Shown piece after piece: positions 8,912 through 16,253 of a stretch of DNA of 64,000 nt. The notes below the pieces were generated by a model that saw only the letters and a list, made by a program, of their open reading frames with translations, had not been told where the DNA came from and did not search any database. This DNA comes from Sphingobacteriaceae bacterium DW12 (GTDB lineage: Bacteria > Bacteroidota > Bacteroidia > Sphingobacteriales > Sphingobacteriaceae), in assembly GCA_000783305.1 (NCBI GenBank), contig JROE01000009.1, positions 186,001 through 250,000 of the forward strand. The letters run 5' to 3'. Every line of letters starts with the position of its first letter. Position 1 is the first letter of the stretch. The translations under genes were made by a program, and so were the position numbers.

Positions 8912-10380
8912 TGGTAGAGCCTTTTGTCCATATAGTCAATTTATCCCTCCAATACGGTAGCCATACGATATTGCAGGATTTAAATTGGCAAATTTTTCCA
9001 GGAGAACATTGGCTCATTGGCGGAAAAAGTGGATCAGGAAAGACTTCATTGGCCCAAGCTATAGTGGGACAGCGAAAAACATTGGGAGAAGTAAGCATTC
9101 GCTTTCATGAAGCCCCCTCCCTAACTCCTAAAGCCGTATATGTATCCAGCTGGTTCCAATTTACGAACTTAGAAGGTGATCGCAATTTCTATTATCAACA
9201 ACGATATAATAAATTCGCAAAAAACGACACGCTGACAGTTCACGCAGAACTTTTACACCATGCCAAAGTGGAGCACCTTCGTTTTGAAGATGTCCAAAGA
9301 TATTTAGAAGCTTTTGGATTTGATAATTTCCAAGATCAACAACTCATAGAAATGTCTAGCGGTGAGCACAAAAAGCTACAGTTGGTAAAAGCGCTATGGC
9401 TACAACCGCAACTGCTAATCATTGACCAACCTTATACTGGATTAGATGTGCAGACAAGAAAAACTTTAAATACCTTTTTTGATGAACTTGCGGAAAAAGG
9501 ATCCCAATTGGTTCTCATTAATAATGATGACGAGCTTCCTAACTGTATCAATCGATTTGCAGAAATAAAGGAAGGAAAACTTCATTTTGTAAATTCAGTA
9601 CAAGAAATCGAAAAAGAAGAAAATCGAATCCGAAAACCTCTCCCCTATTTTCTCCAACAAGATCCACACGTCTCTGCTGAGGTAATGGTTCAGATGAACA
9701 ATATAAATATCTCCTATGGCGACAAGCATGTATTGAAAAACATCAGCTGGAAAATCAAAGCTGGAGACAAATGGCTCCTACAAGGGCACAATGGCTCCGG
9801 GAAATCCACGCTTTTGAGTCTAATAAATGGAGATCATCCTCAGGCATATGCGAATGATATCCACCTATTTGGAAAAAAACGCGGCAGTGGAGAGAGCATC
9901 TGGGATATAAAAGCCCATTTGGGTATAATCTCACCCGAATTGCATTGGTACTTTGATAGTAACGCCAAAATATGGCAGACCATTGCATCTGGATTCTTTG
10001 ATTCCGTTGGACTTTATCAAAACCTTGGCTTTGATAAAAAACAAAAACTGAATCAAGTTCTCGATTTTTTTGATTTGACGGAGTATAAAAATCATACGTT
10101 GGGCACCTTGCCTTTAGGAAAGCAGCGGTTAGCACTTTTGGCTCGTACGATTGTCAAGAATCCGGAATTACTAATTCTCGATGAACCCTGTCAAGGACTG
10201 GATGCAGAACAGTCCAGGTATTTTAATGAAGTAGTTGATGACCTATGCAAGCATGGACAGACATTAATCTATGTTGGACATTTCCAATCTCAATTACCAA
10301 CGTGTATCAACAATCGATTAATATTAGAAAAAGGCAAAGTAAAAGCCTGCGAACAGGATATAGAAAGCATACCACAGTAA
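8911..10380 (+). CDS. Fused two-domain ABC ATPase, ModF/PhrA-like, no membrane domain
   Basis: 489 residues with two ABC nucleotide-binding domains and no transmembrane segments, the architecture of ModF. Domain 1 (about 1-235) has Walker A GGKSGSGKTS (37-46), signature SSGEHKK (149-155) and Walker B IDQP, where the catalytic Glu is Gln173. Its switch region INNDDELP lacks the H-loop histidine. Domain 2 (about 258-489) has Walker A GHNGSGKST (292-300), a degenerate signature LPLGKQR (400-406), Walker B ILDEP with Glu425, and H-loop His457. Hydrolysis is therefore expected only at the composite site made from domain 2 motifs and the domain 1 signature. Start overlaps the leuD stop (TAATG). The substrate or partner is unknown; ModF itself is poorly characterised. 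Confidence 0.8.
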   Translation: MVEPFVHIVNLSLQYGSHTILQDLNWQIFPGEHWLIGGKSGSGKTSLAQAIVGQRKTLGEVSIRFHEAPSLTPKAVYVSSWFQFTNLEGDRNFYYQQRYNKFAKNDTLTVHAELLHHAKVEHLRFEDVQRYLEAFGFDNFQDQQLIEMSSGEHKKLQLVKALWLQPQLLIIDQPYTGLDVQTRKTLNTFFDELAEKGSQLVLINNDDELPNCINRFAEIKEGKLHFVNSVQEIEKEENRIRKPLPYFLQQDPHVSAEVMVQMNNINISYGDKHVLKNISWKIKAGDKWLLQGHNGSGKSTLLSLINGDHPQAYANDIHLFGKKRGSGESIWDIKAHLGIISPELHWYFDSNAKIWQTIASGFFDSVGLYQNLGFDKKQKLNQVLDFFDLTEYKNHTLGTLPLGKQRLALLARTIVKNPELLILDEPCQGLDAEQSRYFNEVVDDLCKHGQTLIYVGHFQSQLPTCINNRLILEKGKVKACEQDIESIPQ

Positions 10381-10383
10381 TGA

Positions 10384-10427
10384 AATCGCTTACTTCTAGA
10401 AACGGACAAATCTAGATAATCGCTTAC
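10384..10427 (+). repeat. Nested short repeats after the ABC gene
   Basis: Direct repeat AATCGCTTAC (10384-10393 and 10418-10427) enclosing two copies of the palindrome TCTAGA (10395-10400 and 10411-10416) separated by 10 bases. The symmetric layout, repeat-TCTAGA-N10-TCTAGA-repeat, suggests a protein-binding site in the long leader of leuB. No function is known to me. Confidence 0.4.
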
Positions 10428-10576
10428 GAAATACAGCGTTCATTACTTTATTAAAAGAAGAACAGATCCGTCAAGCGGCGAATCAAGGAATAATTTATTC
10501 TAATGAAACCGAGATATAAGTAATTTTGACATGCACTAGCAAATATTATTTATTCGAGTGCTCATCAGTAAATGAA

Positions 10577-10596
10577 CCGAGTGTACCGAGCTCATT
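10577..10596 (+). promoter_or_regulatory. Repeated 20-nt leader element, copy 2 (before leuB)
   Basis: Same CCGAGTG-N3-CGAGCTCATT element as at 6706-6725. Here it sits inside an 8-bp inverted repeat, GTAAATGA (10568-10575) and TCATTTAC, and is followed by a further hairpin GGAGT/ACTCC near 10605-10620. The leuB ATG is 46 bases downstream of the element. Confidence 0.45.
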
Positions 10597-10642
10597 TACA
10601 CCATGGAGTTCATATACTCCGTAAATAAAAAAGATAAAATAG

Positions 10643-11716
10643 ATGAAAAAAAACATTTTAATCATCCCTGGGGACGGAATTGGACAAGAAGTAACAACTT
10701 GGGGTAAAAAAGTTTTAGAAAAGATTGGTCAAAAATACGGACACGATTTTGTATTCGACGAAGCAATCATGGGACATACGGCCATCGAGGCAACAGGAGA
10801 TCCTCTCCCAGAAGAAACATTACAAAAGGCCAAAACTAATGATGCTATCCTTTTTGGAGCTATTGGCCATGCCAAATATGATAATGACCCAACAGCAAAA
10901 GTACGCCCGGAACAAGGCTTATTGAAAATCAGGAAAGAGCTTGGATTATATGCCAATCTTCGCCCTATTTTATTGTTTGATGAACTTTTAGATGCCTCTA
11001 GTTTAAAACCAGAAGTCCTCAAAGGAACGGATATCCTCTTCTTTCGCGAATTGACTGGCGATGTATACTTCGGAGAGAAGAAACGTAGTGAAGACAACAC
11101 ATTTGCATCCGACCTCATGAACTACAATCGTTATGAAGTCGAGCGTATCGCCCGTAAAGCATTTGAAGCAGCACGCACACGAGGCCGAAAATTATGTTCT
11201 GTAGATAAAGCCAATGTATTGGAAACTTCTCGCCTTTGGAGAGAAGTCGTGCAGGAATTAGCAAAGGAATACCCAGATGTAGAGACTGAGCACATGTTTA
11301 TCGACAACGCAGCTATGCAATTGGTCAAGAATCCGAAGAAATTTGATGTCGTATTAACAGCAAATCTATTTGGCGATATTCTTACAGATGAAGCTTCCCA
11401 GATTGCAGGTTCAATGGGTATGTTAGCGTCAGCATCAATTGGAGATGGCACTGGTTTTTTTGAACCCATACACGGATCTGCGCATGATATTGCAGGACAG
11501 AATAAAGCCAACCCTTTAGCTTCTATTCTCTCCGTAGCATTGATGCTAGATATCAGCTTTGGCTTGCAAAATGAAGCCAAGGAAGTCACACAAGCTGTTG
11601 CTGACACATTAAAAGCTGGTTGGAGAACTGGCGATATAGCGAATACCCAAACTCCGGCCGACAAACTATTAGGTACAAAAGAAATGGGTGCAAAGGTATT
11701 AGAATTTATTAAATAG
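10643..11716 (+). CDS. leuB: 3-Isopropylmalate dehydrogenase
   Basis: 357 residues, the usual length. It oxidatively decarboxylates 3-isopropylmalate to 2-oxoisocaproate with NAD+. The N-terminal IIPGDGIGQEV, the substrate loop LRKELGLYANLRP-like segment (here IRKELGLYANLRPI), RELTGDVYFG, the metal-binding aspartates in FIDNAAMQLV and LFGDILTDEASQI, and the NAD-binding GSAHDIAGQNKANP are all present. The Glu/Asp pattern fits LeuB rather than isocitrate dehydrogenase. It has its own 262-base leader with repeats, so it may have a promoter separate from leuCD. leuA follows after 35 bases. Confidence 0.95.
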   Translation: MKKNILIIPGDGIGQEVTTWGKKVLEKIGQKYGHDFVFDEAIMGHTAIEATGDPLPEETLQKAKTNDAILFGAIGHAKYDNDPTAKVRPEQGLLKIRKELGLYANLRPILLFDELLDASSLKPEVLKGTDILFFRELTGDVYFGEKKRSEDNTFASDLMNYNRYEVERIARKAFEAARTRGRKLCSVDKANVLETSRLWREVVQELAKEYPDVETEHMFIDNAAMQLVKNPKKFDVVLTANLFGDILTDEASQIAGSMGMLASASIGDGTGFFEPIHGSAHDIAGQNKANPLASILSVALMLDISFGLQNEAKEVTQAVADTLKAGWRTGDIANTQTPADKLLGTKEMGAKVLEFIK

Positions 11717-11751
11717 AATTAAACAAGGTTCAAACATAAAAACGTAAAGCT

Positions 11752-12915
11752 ATGTTACACGATCCAAATCACTTATATATTTTCGACACTACCCTTAGGG
11801 ATGGCGAGCAAGTGCCCGGATGTCAATTGACTACTCCAGAGAAGATTGACATTGCAAAAGATTTGGAAAAACTAGGCGTCGATGTAATCGAAGCAGGTTT
11901 TCCAGTTTCCAGCCCAGGCGACTTTCAATCAGTAGTCGAGTTGTCAAAAGCCGTAAATGATGTCATCATCTGCGCACTCACACGCGCTAACAAAAATGAT
12001 ATCGACGTTGCAGCGGAAGCATTAAAATATGCAAAAAGACCACGTATACATACCGGAATAGGCTCATCCGATTTACATATTCAATACAAATTTAACAGCA
12101 CACGCGAAGAAATACTTGAACGAGCCATTTCTGCTGTAAAACACGCTAAGTCATATGTAGAAGACGTGGAATTTTATGCAGAAGACGCGGGACGTGCTGA
12201 CTTGGAATTTTTGGCTAAGATGGTCGAAGGTGTCATTGCAGCAGGAGCAACAGTGGTCAATATTCCAGATACAAATGGATACTGTCTACCAGACCAATAT
12301 GGTGCTAAGATCAAATATTTGACTGAGAATGTTCGTAATATCGACCAGGCAATTATATCTGCCCACTGTCACAATGATTTGGGTCTTGCGACGGCCAACT
12401 CCATCGCCGCTGTTCAAAACGGGGCCAGGCAAGTAGAATGTACTATCAACGGTATAGGTGAGCGTGCAGGCAATACTTCTTTGGAAGAGGTGGCCATGAT
12501 TCTAAAAGTACACAATCAGACATTCGGCGGTTTGACCTCCAACATCAACAGTCAGATGTTCACCTACTTAAGTAGAAAGGTTAGCGAGATGATGAACATG
12601 CCGGTACAGCCCAACAAGGCTATCGTCGGTCGCAATGCATTTGCCCACAGCTCAGGTATCCACCAAGATGGATTCCTTAAGCACAGAGAGACCTATGAAA
12701 TCATCCGCCCTGAAGATGTCGGTCTAATCGAAGCTGATATCATCCTAACAGCACGTTCAGGACGCCATGCACTTAAATATCACTTAGAGCGTCTAGGATT
12801 TCTATTGGAAAAAGACGAATTGGCTGAGACATATCAACGTTTCTTGGTATTAGCTGATGCCAAAAAAGATATTTGTGATGATGACTTAAAGGGCCTCATC
12901 CAAGCTAAGATTTAA
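11752..12915 (+). CDS. leuA: 2-Isopropylmalate synthase, short form without regulatory domain
   Basis: 387 residues against about 520 for the classical enzyme. The TIM barrel is complete: FDTTLRDGEQVPGC at the start (metal-binding Asp), GFPVSSPGDF, HCHNDLGLATANS (metal-binding His) and NGIGERAGNTSLEEV, followed by the linker subdomain with GRNAFAHSSGIHQDG. The protein ends where the C-terminal leucine-binding allosteric (LeuA dimer) domain would begin. It condenses acetyl-CoA with 2-oxoisovalerate, the first leucine-specific step. Without the allosteric domain, feedback inhibition by leucine is not expected to work as in the long form. Homocitrate or citramalate synthase is a formal alternative, but the leu context makes LeuA much more likely. 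Confidence 0.9.
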   Translation: MLHDPNHLYIFDTTLRDGEQVPGCQLTTPEKIDIAKDLEKLGVDVIEAGFPVSSPGDFQSVVELSKAVNDVIICALTRANKNDIDVAAEALKYAKRPRIHTGIGSSDLHIQYKFNSTREEILERAISAVKHAKSYVEDVEFYAEDAGRADLEFLAKMVEGVIAAGATVVNIPDTNGYCLPDQYGAKIKYLTENVRNIDQAIISAHCHNDLGLATANSIAAVQNGARQVECTINGIGERAGNTSLEEVAMILKVHNQTFGGLTSNINSQMFTYLSRKVSEMMNMPVQPNKAIVGRNAFAHSSGIHQDGFLKHRETYEIIRPEDVGLIEADIILTARSGRHALKYHLERLGFLLEKDELAETYQRFLVLADAKKDICDDDLKGLIQAKI

Positions 12916-12919
12916 TATA

Positions 12920-12950
12920 AAAGGCTGCGTGATGCAGCCTTTTAACTTTT
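12920..12950 (+). terminator. Rho-independent terminator after leuA
   Basis: Perfect 9-bp stem AAAGGCTGC/GCAGCCTTT (12920-12928 and 12934-12942), 5-nt loop, T-rich downstream. It lies between leuA and ilvA, so ilvA is at least partly transcribed separately or by read-through. Confidence 0.85.
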
Positions 12951-12984
12951 ATCACTCCTGATTACTTCAGAAATTAAAACAACA

Positions 12985-14238
12985 ATGACTTTAGATTTAT
13001 CAACCCTAACCATCAATTCAGAGGCTACTCTTGACCGCATCAAAGATGTTGTCAACAGGACACCTCTTCAATATAACCAACACCTCTCAGATAAGTATCA
13101 GGCTGAGGTCTATCTTAAAAGAGAGGACCTTCAGATAGTTCGGTCCTATAAATTAAGAGGAGCCTATAACAAGATTGTTAGCCTATCCGAGGAAGAGCGC
13201 AACAAAGGAGTTGTATGTGCTAGTGCGGGTAACCATGCACAAGGTGTCGCTTTTTCATGTCGTAAGCTGGACATCAAAGGAGTTATCTTCATGCCAGGAC
13301 CAACACCTCGTCAAAAAATTTCACAGACAGAAATGTGGGGTAATGGCAATGTGGAGATTATACTCACCGGTGACACCTTTGATGACTGCCAAAAAGCAGC
13401 ACTCACCTACACCGCAGAACATGGAATGACGTTTATACCTCCGTTTGATGACTTCAAAGTAATTGAAGGTCAAGGTACCGTAGCTGTAGAAGTACTGCAA
13501 GACTTGCCAGACCTAGACGTTGTCTTTATTCCAATTGGTGGGGGTGGATTGGCCGCAGGAGCAAGCTATTACCTGAAAAGCAAGAATAAAAATATCAAAT
13601 GTTTTGGAGTAGAGCCCGAAGGAGCACCCTCTATGCAAGCAGCCTTGGATGCTGGTGAACCTATAGAACTTGGACATATCAATAAATTTGTGGACGGTGC
13701 CGCAGTGAAAAAAATTGGGGCAACTACATTTGGAATAGCCCGTCAACTATTAGATGATACCCGTTCCATTCCCGAAGGAAAAATCTGTACATGTATATTG
13801 GAACTCTACAATAAAGACGCTATCGTGGTTGAGCCTGCAGGAGCTCTTTCTGTAGCCGCCCTGGAATTTCATAAGGAGGAGATTAAGGGGAAGAAAGTCG
13901 TTTGTATAATCTCTGGGGGTAATAACGATATTGACAGAATGAGTGAAATCAAGGAATTATCACTCTTGTATGAAGGCTACAAGCACTACTTCATCGTTCG
14001 TTTTCCACAGCGTCCGGGAGCCTTGAAACTTTTTGTTTCCGAAGTATTGGGACCTAAAGATGACATCACACGCTTCGAGTTCATCAAGAAGACCGAACGA
14101 GAAAGAGGCCCCGCACTTGTCGGTATAGAATTGAACAACCCAGAAGATTACCAGTCATTAATAGACCGAATGAAAGAATACAAATTTGAAGTTATCGAGG
14201 TCAACAAAGATCAAACACTATTTGAATATCTCGTCTAA
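12985..14238 (+). CDS. ilvA: Threonine deaminase (biosynthetic, single ACT-like domain)
   Basis: 417 residues, the shorter Bacillus-type IlvA. It deaminates threonine to 2-oxobutyrate, the entry to isoleucine synthesis. The PLP lysine is K56 in SYKLRGAY, with the phosphate-binding loop IGGGGLAAG and the serine/glycine loop SAGNHAQG. After about residue 330, the stretch FIVRFPQRPGALKLF opens one ACT-like regulatory domain, which is where isoleucine/valine control binds in the family. Catabolic TdcB enzymes lack this domain, so the biosynthetic call is favoured. It completes the pathway encoded by the cluster. Confidence 0.93.
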   Translation: MTLDLSTLTINSEATLDRIKDVVNRTPLQYNQHLSDKYQAEVYLKREDLQIVRSYKLRGAYNKIVSLSEEERNKGVVCASAGNHAQGVAFSCRKLDIKGVIFMPGPTPRQKISQTEMWGNGNVEIILTGDTFDDCQKAALTYTAEHGMTFIPPFDDFKVIEGQGTVAVEVLQDLPDLDVVFIPIGGGGLAAGASYYLKSKNKNIKCFGVEPEGAPSMQAALDAGEPIELGHINKFVDGAAVKKIGATTFGIARQLLDDTRSIPEGKICTCILELYNKDAIVVEPAGALSVAALEFHKEEIKGKKVVCIISGGNNDIDRMSEIKELSLLYEGYKHYFIVRFPQRPGALKLFVSEVLGPKDDITRFEFIKKTERERGPALVGIELNNPEDYQSLIDRMKEYKFEVIEVNKDQTLFEYLV

Positions 14239-14270
14239 CAACGAATAGGTGTTGAGACGATCAATATTAA

Positions 14271-14305
14271 GAAAAGCTCCTCTCCCCATAGAGGAGCTTT
14301 TCTTG
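14271..14305 (+). terminator. Terminator after ilvA
   Basis: Perfect 13-bp stem, GAAAAGCTCCTCT (14271-14283) and its complement (14290-14302), loop of 6. It closes the branched-chain amino acid cluster. Confidence 0.88.
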
Positions 14306-14447
14306 TATACATATGTACCCCCGTTATTATCCTCATCATATAGGAGCCCATCCCGGTAATCATTGATTTATTTTTTATTCAGACAAACACAACATTATCA
14401 TCAATAGTTTGTTATATTTAATACATCAAACTGTAAATTAACTCCTT

Positions 14448-14969
14448 ATGAGAACACCTATCTTATTTCTATTCGCCATGTTGCTCAGCATAGCAACATT
14501 CGCACAGACAGACAAAGCCAAACGTCCTAGTCCTCCGGCCAATACAAAAATCACGACCAATGATGGCGTCACGATAGATATCAACTACAGTAGTCCTTCT
14601 TTAAAAGGGCGTCAGATTGGTGTAGAAGTAGCTGAAAGAGGCAAGGTATGGCGGACAGGGGCCAATGAAGCCACTACATTAGAAATCGACAAAGACGTAA
14701 TGGTAGAAGGTAAGAAATTGGCTGCTGGAAAATACGGATTATTCACCATCCCCGGCGAAAAACAAACAACCGTAATCCTCAATAAAGTGTGGGATCAATG
14801 GGGCAACTCCAAATATGACCAAGCACAAGATGTTCTACGCATAGATGTCAAAAATACAACGGCTAGTGCCGCACAAGAACAATTCAAAATCAATGCTGAC
14901 AAATCGGGTAAGATTTCCCTACTCTGGGGTACGTATAGTGTACCCTTCAATATTAAAAAAGCAAAGTAA
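14448..14969 (+). CDS. Exported DUF2911-family protein
   Basis: 173 residues with a signal peptide (MRTPILFLFAMLLSIATFAQ, cleavage after FA). The mature part carries the hallmark pattern of DUF2911: VWRTGANEATTLEIDKDV, then AAGKYGLFTIPGEKQTTVILNK and LLWGTYSVPFNI. Members are secreted or periplasmic beta-rich proteins common in Bacteroidota; their function is not established. It is a single gene between two strong hairpins (14271-14305 and 14984-15022), so it is probably monocistronic. Confidence 0.82.
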   Translation: MRTPILFLFAMLLSIATFAQTDKAKRPSPPANTKITTNDGVTIDINYSSPSLKGRQIGVEVAERGKVWRTGANEATTLEIDKDVMVEGKKLAAGKYGLFTIPGEKQTTVILNKVWDQWGNSKYDQAQDVLRIDVKNTTASAAQEQFKINADKSGKISLLWGTYSVPFNIKKAK

Positions 14970-14983
14970 TATAGTGCCCACAT

Positions 14984-15022
14984 ATATGCTAGCGAAATCA
15001 TTTATTTTTTTCGCTAGCATAT
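14984..15022. terminator. Stem-loop after the DUF2911 gene
   Basis: 14-bp perfect inverted repeat, ATATGCTAGCGAAA (14984-14997) and its complement (15009-15022), T-rich 11-nt loop, starting 15 bases past the stop codon. There is no T tract after it on +, so efficiency is uncertain. Confidence 0.65.
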
Positions 15023-15343
15023 CTTCTTGGCCATGCCTTTTATTAGTCTGTTTTAAGGATTTCCGAAAAACCAAACAAGAAAAAGCCGTCTGCCTCCGAT
15101 TTAAGCAGTTCTGTCGACCAAAAATAGAACTGTCCCCTTTCGTCATCACCCCATTAGATTTCCTAAAATCTTACCCCTATAAAAAAAGAAAAAACGATTT
15201 TTCTATTTGCTTATTTAAAGTATTTGACTATTCAAAAAATACTGCAAAAAAGCCAATTTTAATGCGTCATTTTTGTCTTACTTTTGTCATCAATGAAATG
15301 GAACTTTCACTCTTGAAATTTGGTTGTAAAATTAATTTCAAAG

Positions 15344-15442
15344 TTATCCACATTCTCAACATCAACTGAAAACCAATCATTTACCAAAAATAATCACGCA
15401 GGAACGCTGTTTACAGCAAGTTGTTAGTTCAGTTGTGGAAAA
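15344..15442. promoter_or_regulatory. Two DnaA-box-like sites upstream of nrd
   Basis: TTATCCACA at 15344-15352 is a perfect consensus DnaA box, and TGTGGAAAA at 15434-15442 is the inverted box with one mismatch (TTTTCCACA). They lie 47-145 bases upstream of the -33 element of the nrd promoter. In E. coli, DnaA boxes upstream of nrdAB take part in its control; a similar role here is inference. Confidence 0.45.
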
Positions 15443-15488
15443 GTATCATTAGCCCTCCCATTTAAAATAGTTGATATTTGTTCAACGC

Positions 15489-15519
15489 TTGGGAAAACTA
15501 TCTCCCGCGAGTACTTTTA
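15489..15519 (+). promoter_or_regulatory. Bacteroidota-type promoter of the nrd operon
   Basis: TTG (15489-15491), 20-nt spacer, TACTTTTA (15512-15519; 7 of 8 to TAnnTTTG with the last base A). The predicted start is about 55 bases upstream of the nrdH-like ATG. Confidence 0.55.
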
Positions 15520-15581
15520 ATCATCTTCAGACACTAACTTTCGACCTGGGGTGAAATGTCTGGCTTTATACATTAACAATC

Positions 15582-15815
15582 ATGGCAAGAATCATCAAAT
15601 TTGAAAAAAATGACTGTGCACCATGTGCACAAGTGTCTGCATACCTGGATCAAAAAGGTATTCAATACGAAACCATTAATCCTTTTGATCAGCCTGAATT
15701 AGCGGTCAAGTTCAAAGTCCGTACTGTCCCTACAGTCATTGTGCTTGAAGATGAGGAAATCAAAAGTCGTATTATTGGGTTCAAACCGGAAGAATTGGCC
15801 GCTATTGCGTTGTAA
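15582..15815 (+). CDS. NrdH-like glutaredoxin/thioredoxin-fold protein
   Basis: 77 residues, the size of NrdH redoxins. The thioredoxin-fold CxxC motif is CAPC (C12, C15) near the N-terminus, and the cis-proline loop is TVPTVIV. As first gene of an nrdI-nrdE-nrdF operon its likely job is to supply electrons to the class Ib ribonucleotide reductase by reducing the C-terminal cysteine pair of NrdE. The sequence departs from enterobacterial NrdH, so I give the family rather than a gene symbol. nrdI follows after 30 bases. Confidence 0.82.
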   Translation: MARIIKFEKNDCAPCAQVSAYLDQKGIQYETINPFDQPELAVKFKVRTVPTVIVLEDEEIKSRIIGFKPEELAAIAL

Positions 15816-15845
15816 TCATGTGTATCACTATTCAATCAACAGAAA

Positions 15846-16253
15846 ATGGTACATATTTATTACGACTCGCGTACAGGCAATGTGCAACGGTTTATAGACA
15901 AGCTGACACAAGTCACAGGCTGGCACACGCATAAAATAACCGAAGACTTACGTGTTGAAGAAGCGGGACATCTAGTCACCTTTACGACCAACTTCGGGCA
16001 GATACCAGAAAGTACGCTTTCTTTTGTGAGGAGAGAAGCACAGCATATTATTTCCGTCACCTCTAGCGGGAATCGCAATTGGGGACGTAATTTTGGTCTT
16101 GCAGCCGACAAAATAGCCGCAGACTTTGACATCCCTCTGGCATTCAAATTTGAACTGTCAGGAACAATGGAGGATATTAATCAATTTATTGACATCATAA
16201 AGAATAACAACTATGATAGCGAACGAGGTAGCAAAAAGCTGGATATTGCTTAA
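15846..16253 (+). CDS. nrdI: NrdI flavodoxin for class Ib ribonucleotide reductase
   Basis: 135 residues. HIYYDSRTGNVQRF forms the flavodoxin phosphate-binding loop, and the later TTNFGQIP and SVTSSGNRNWGRNFGLAADKI are the FMN-binding loops characteristic of NrdI. NrdI supplies the oxidant that assembles the dimanganese-tyrosyl radical of NrdF. The end overlaps the start of nrdE by 41 bases. The C-terminal tail after about residue 120 (basic, hydrophilic) lies in that overlap. Confidence 0.93.
   Translation: MVHIYYDSRTGNVQRFIDKLTQVTGWHTHKITEDLRVEEAGHLVTFTTNFGQIPESTLSFVRREAQHIISVTSSGNRNWGRNFGLAADKIAADFDIPLAFKFELSGTMEDINQFIDIIKNNNYDSERGSKKLDIA

Larger units (their letters stand above)
14970..15581 (+). 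other. 612-base gene-free leader region upstream of the nrd operon
   Basis: No convincing gene. It holds a 14-bp perfect hairpin (14984-15022), an A/T-rich stretch (15178-15260), a perfect DnaA box TTATCCACA (15344-15352), an inverted near-match TGTGGAAAA (15434-15442), a good promoter (15489-15519) and a CAGACA/TGTCTG hairpin in the 5' UTR (15528-15562). I looked for the NrdR-box pattern and did not see a clear one. Confidence 0.6.

Noticed and set aside
9755..10135. 126-codon frame on - within the ABC ATPase gene
   Set aside because: Antisense to conserved ATPase motifs; no protein-like pattern.
14845..15369. 174-codon frame on + overlapping the end of the DUF2911 gene
   Set aside because: It overlaps a clear gene in another frame, crosses a terminator hairpin and a DnaA box, and has a composition of random AT-rich translation.
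15344..15442. Replication origin
   Set aside because: Only two DnaA-box-like sites and no dnaA, dnaN, parAB or repeated 13-mer region nearby; control of nrd is the better reading.
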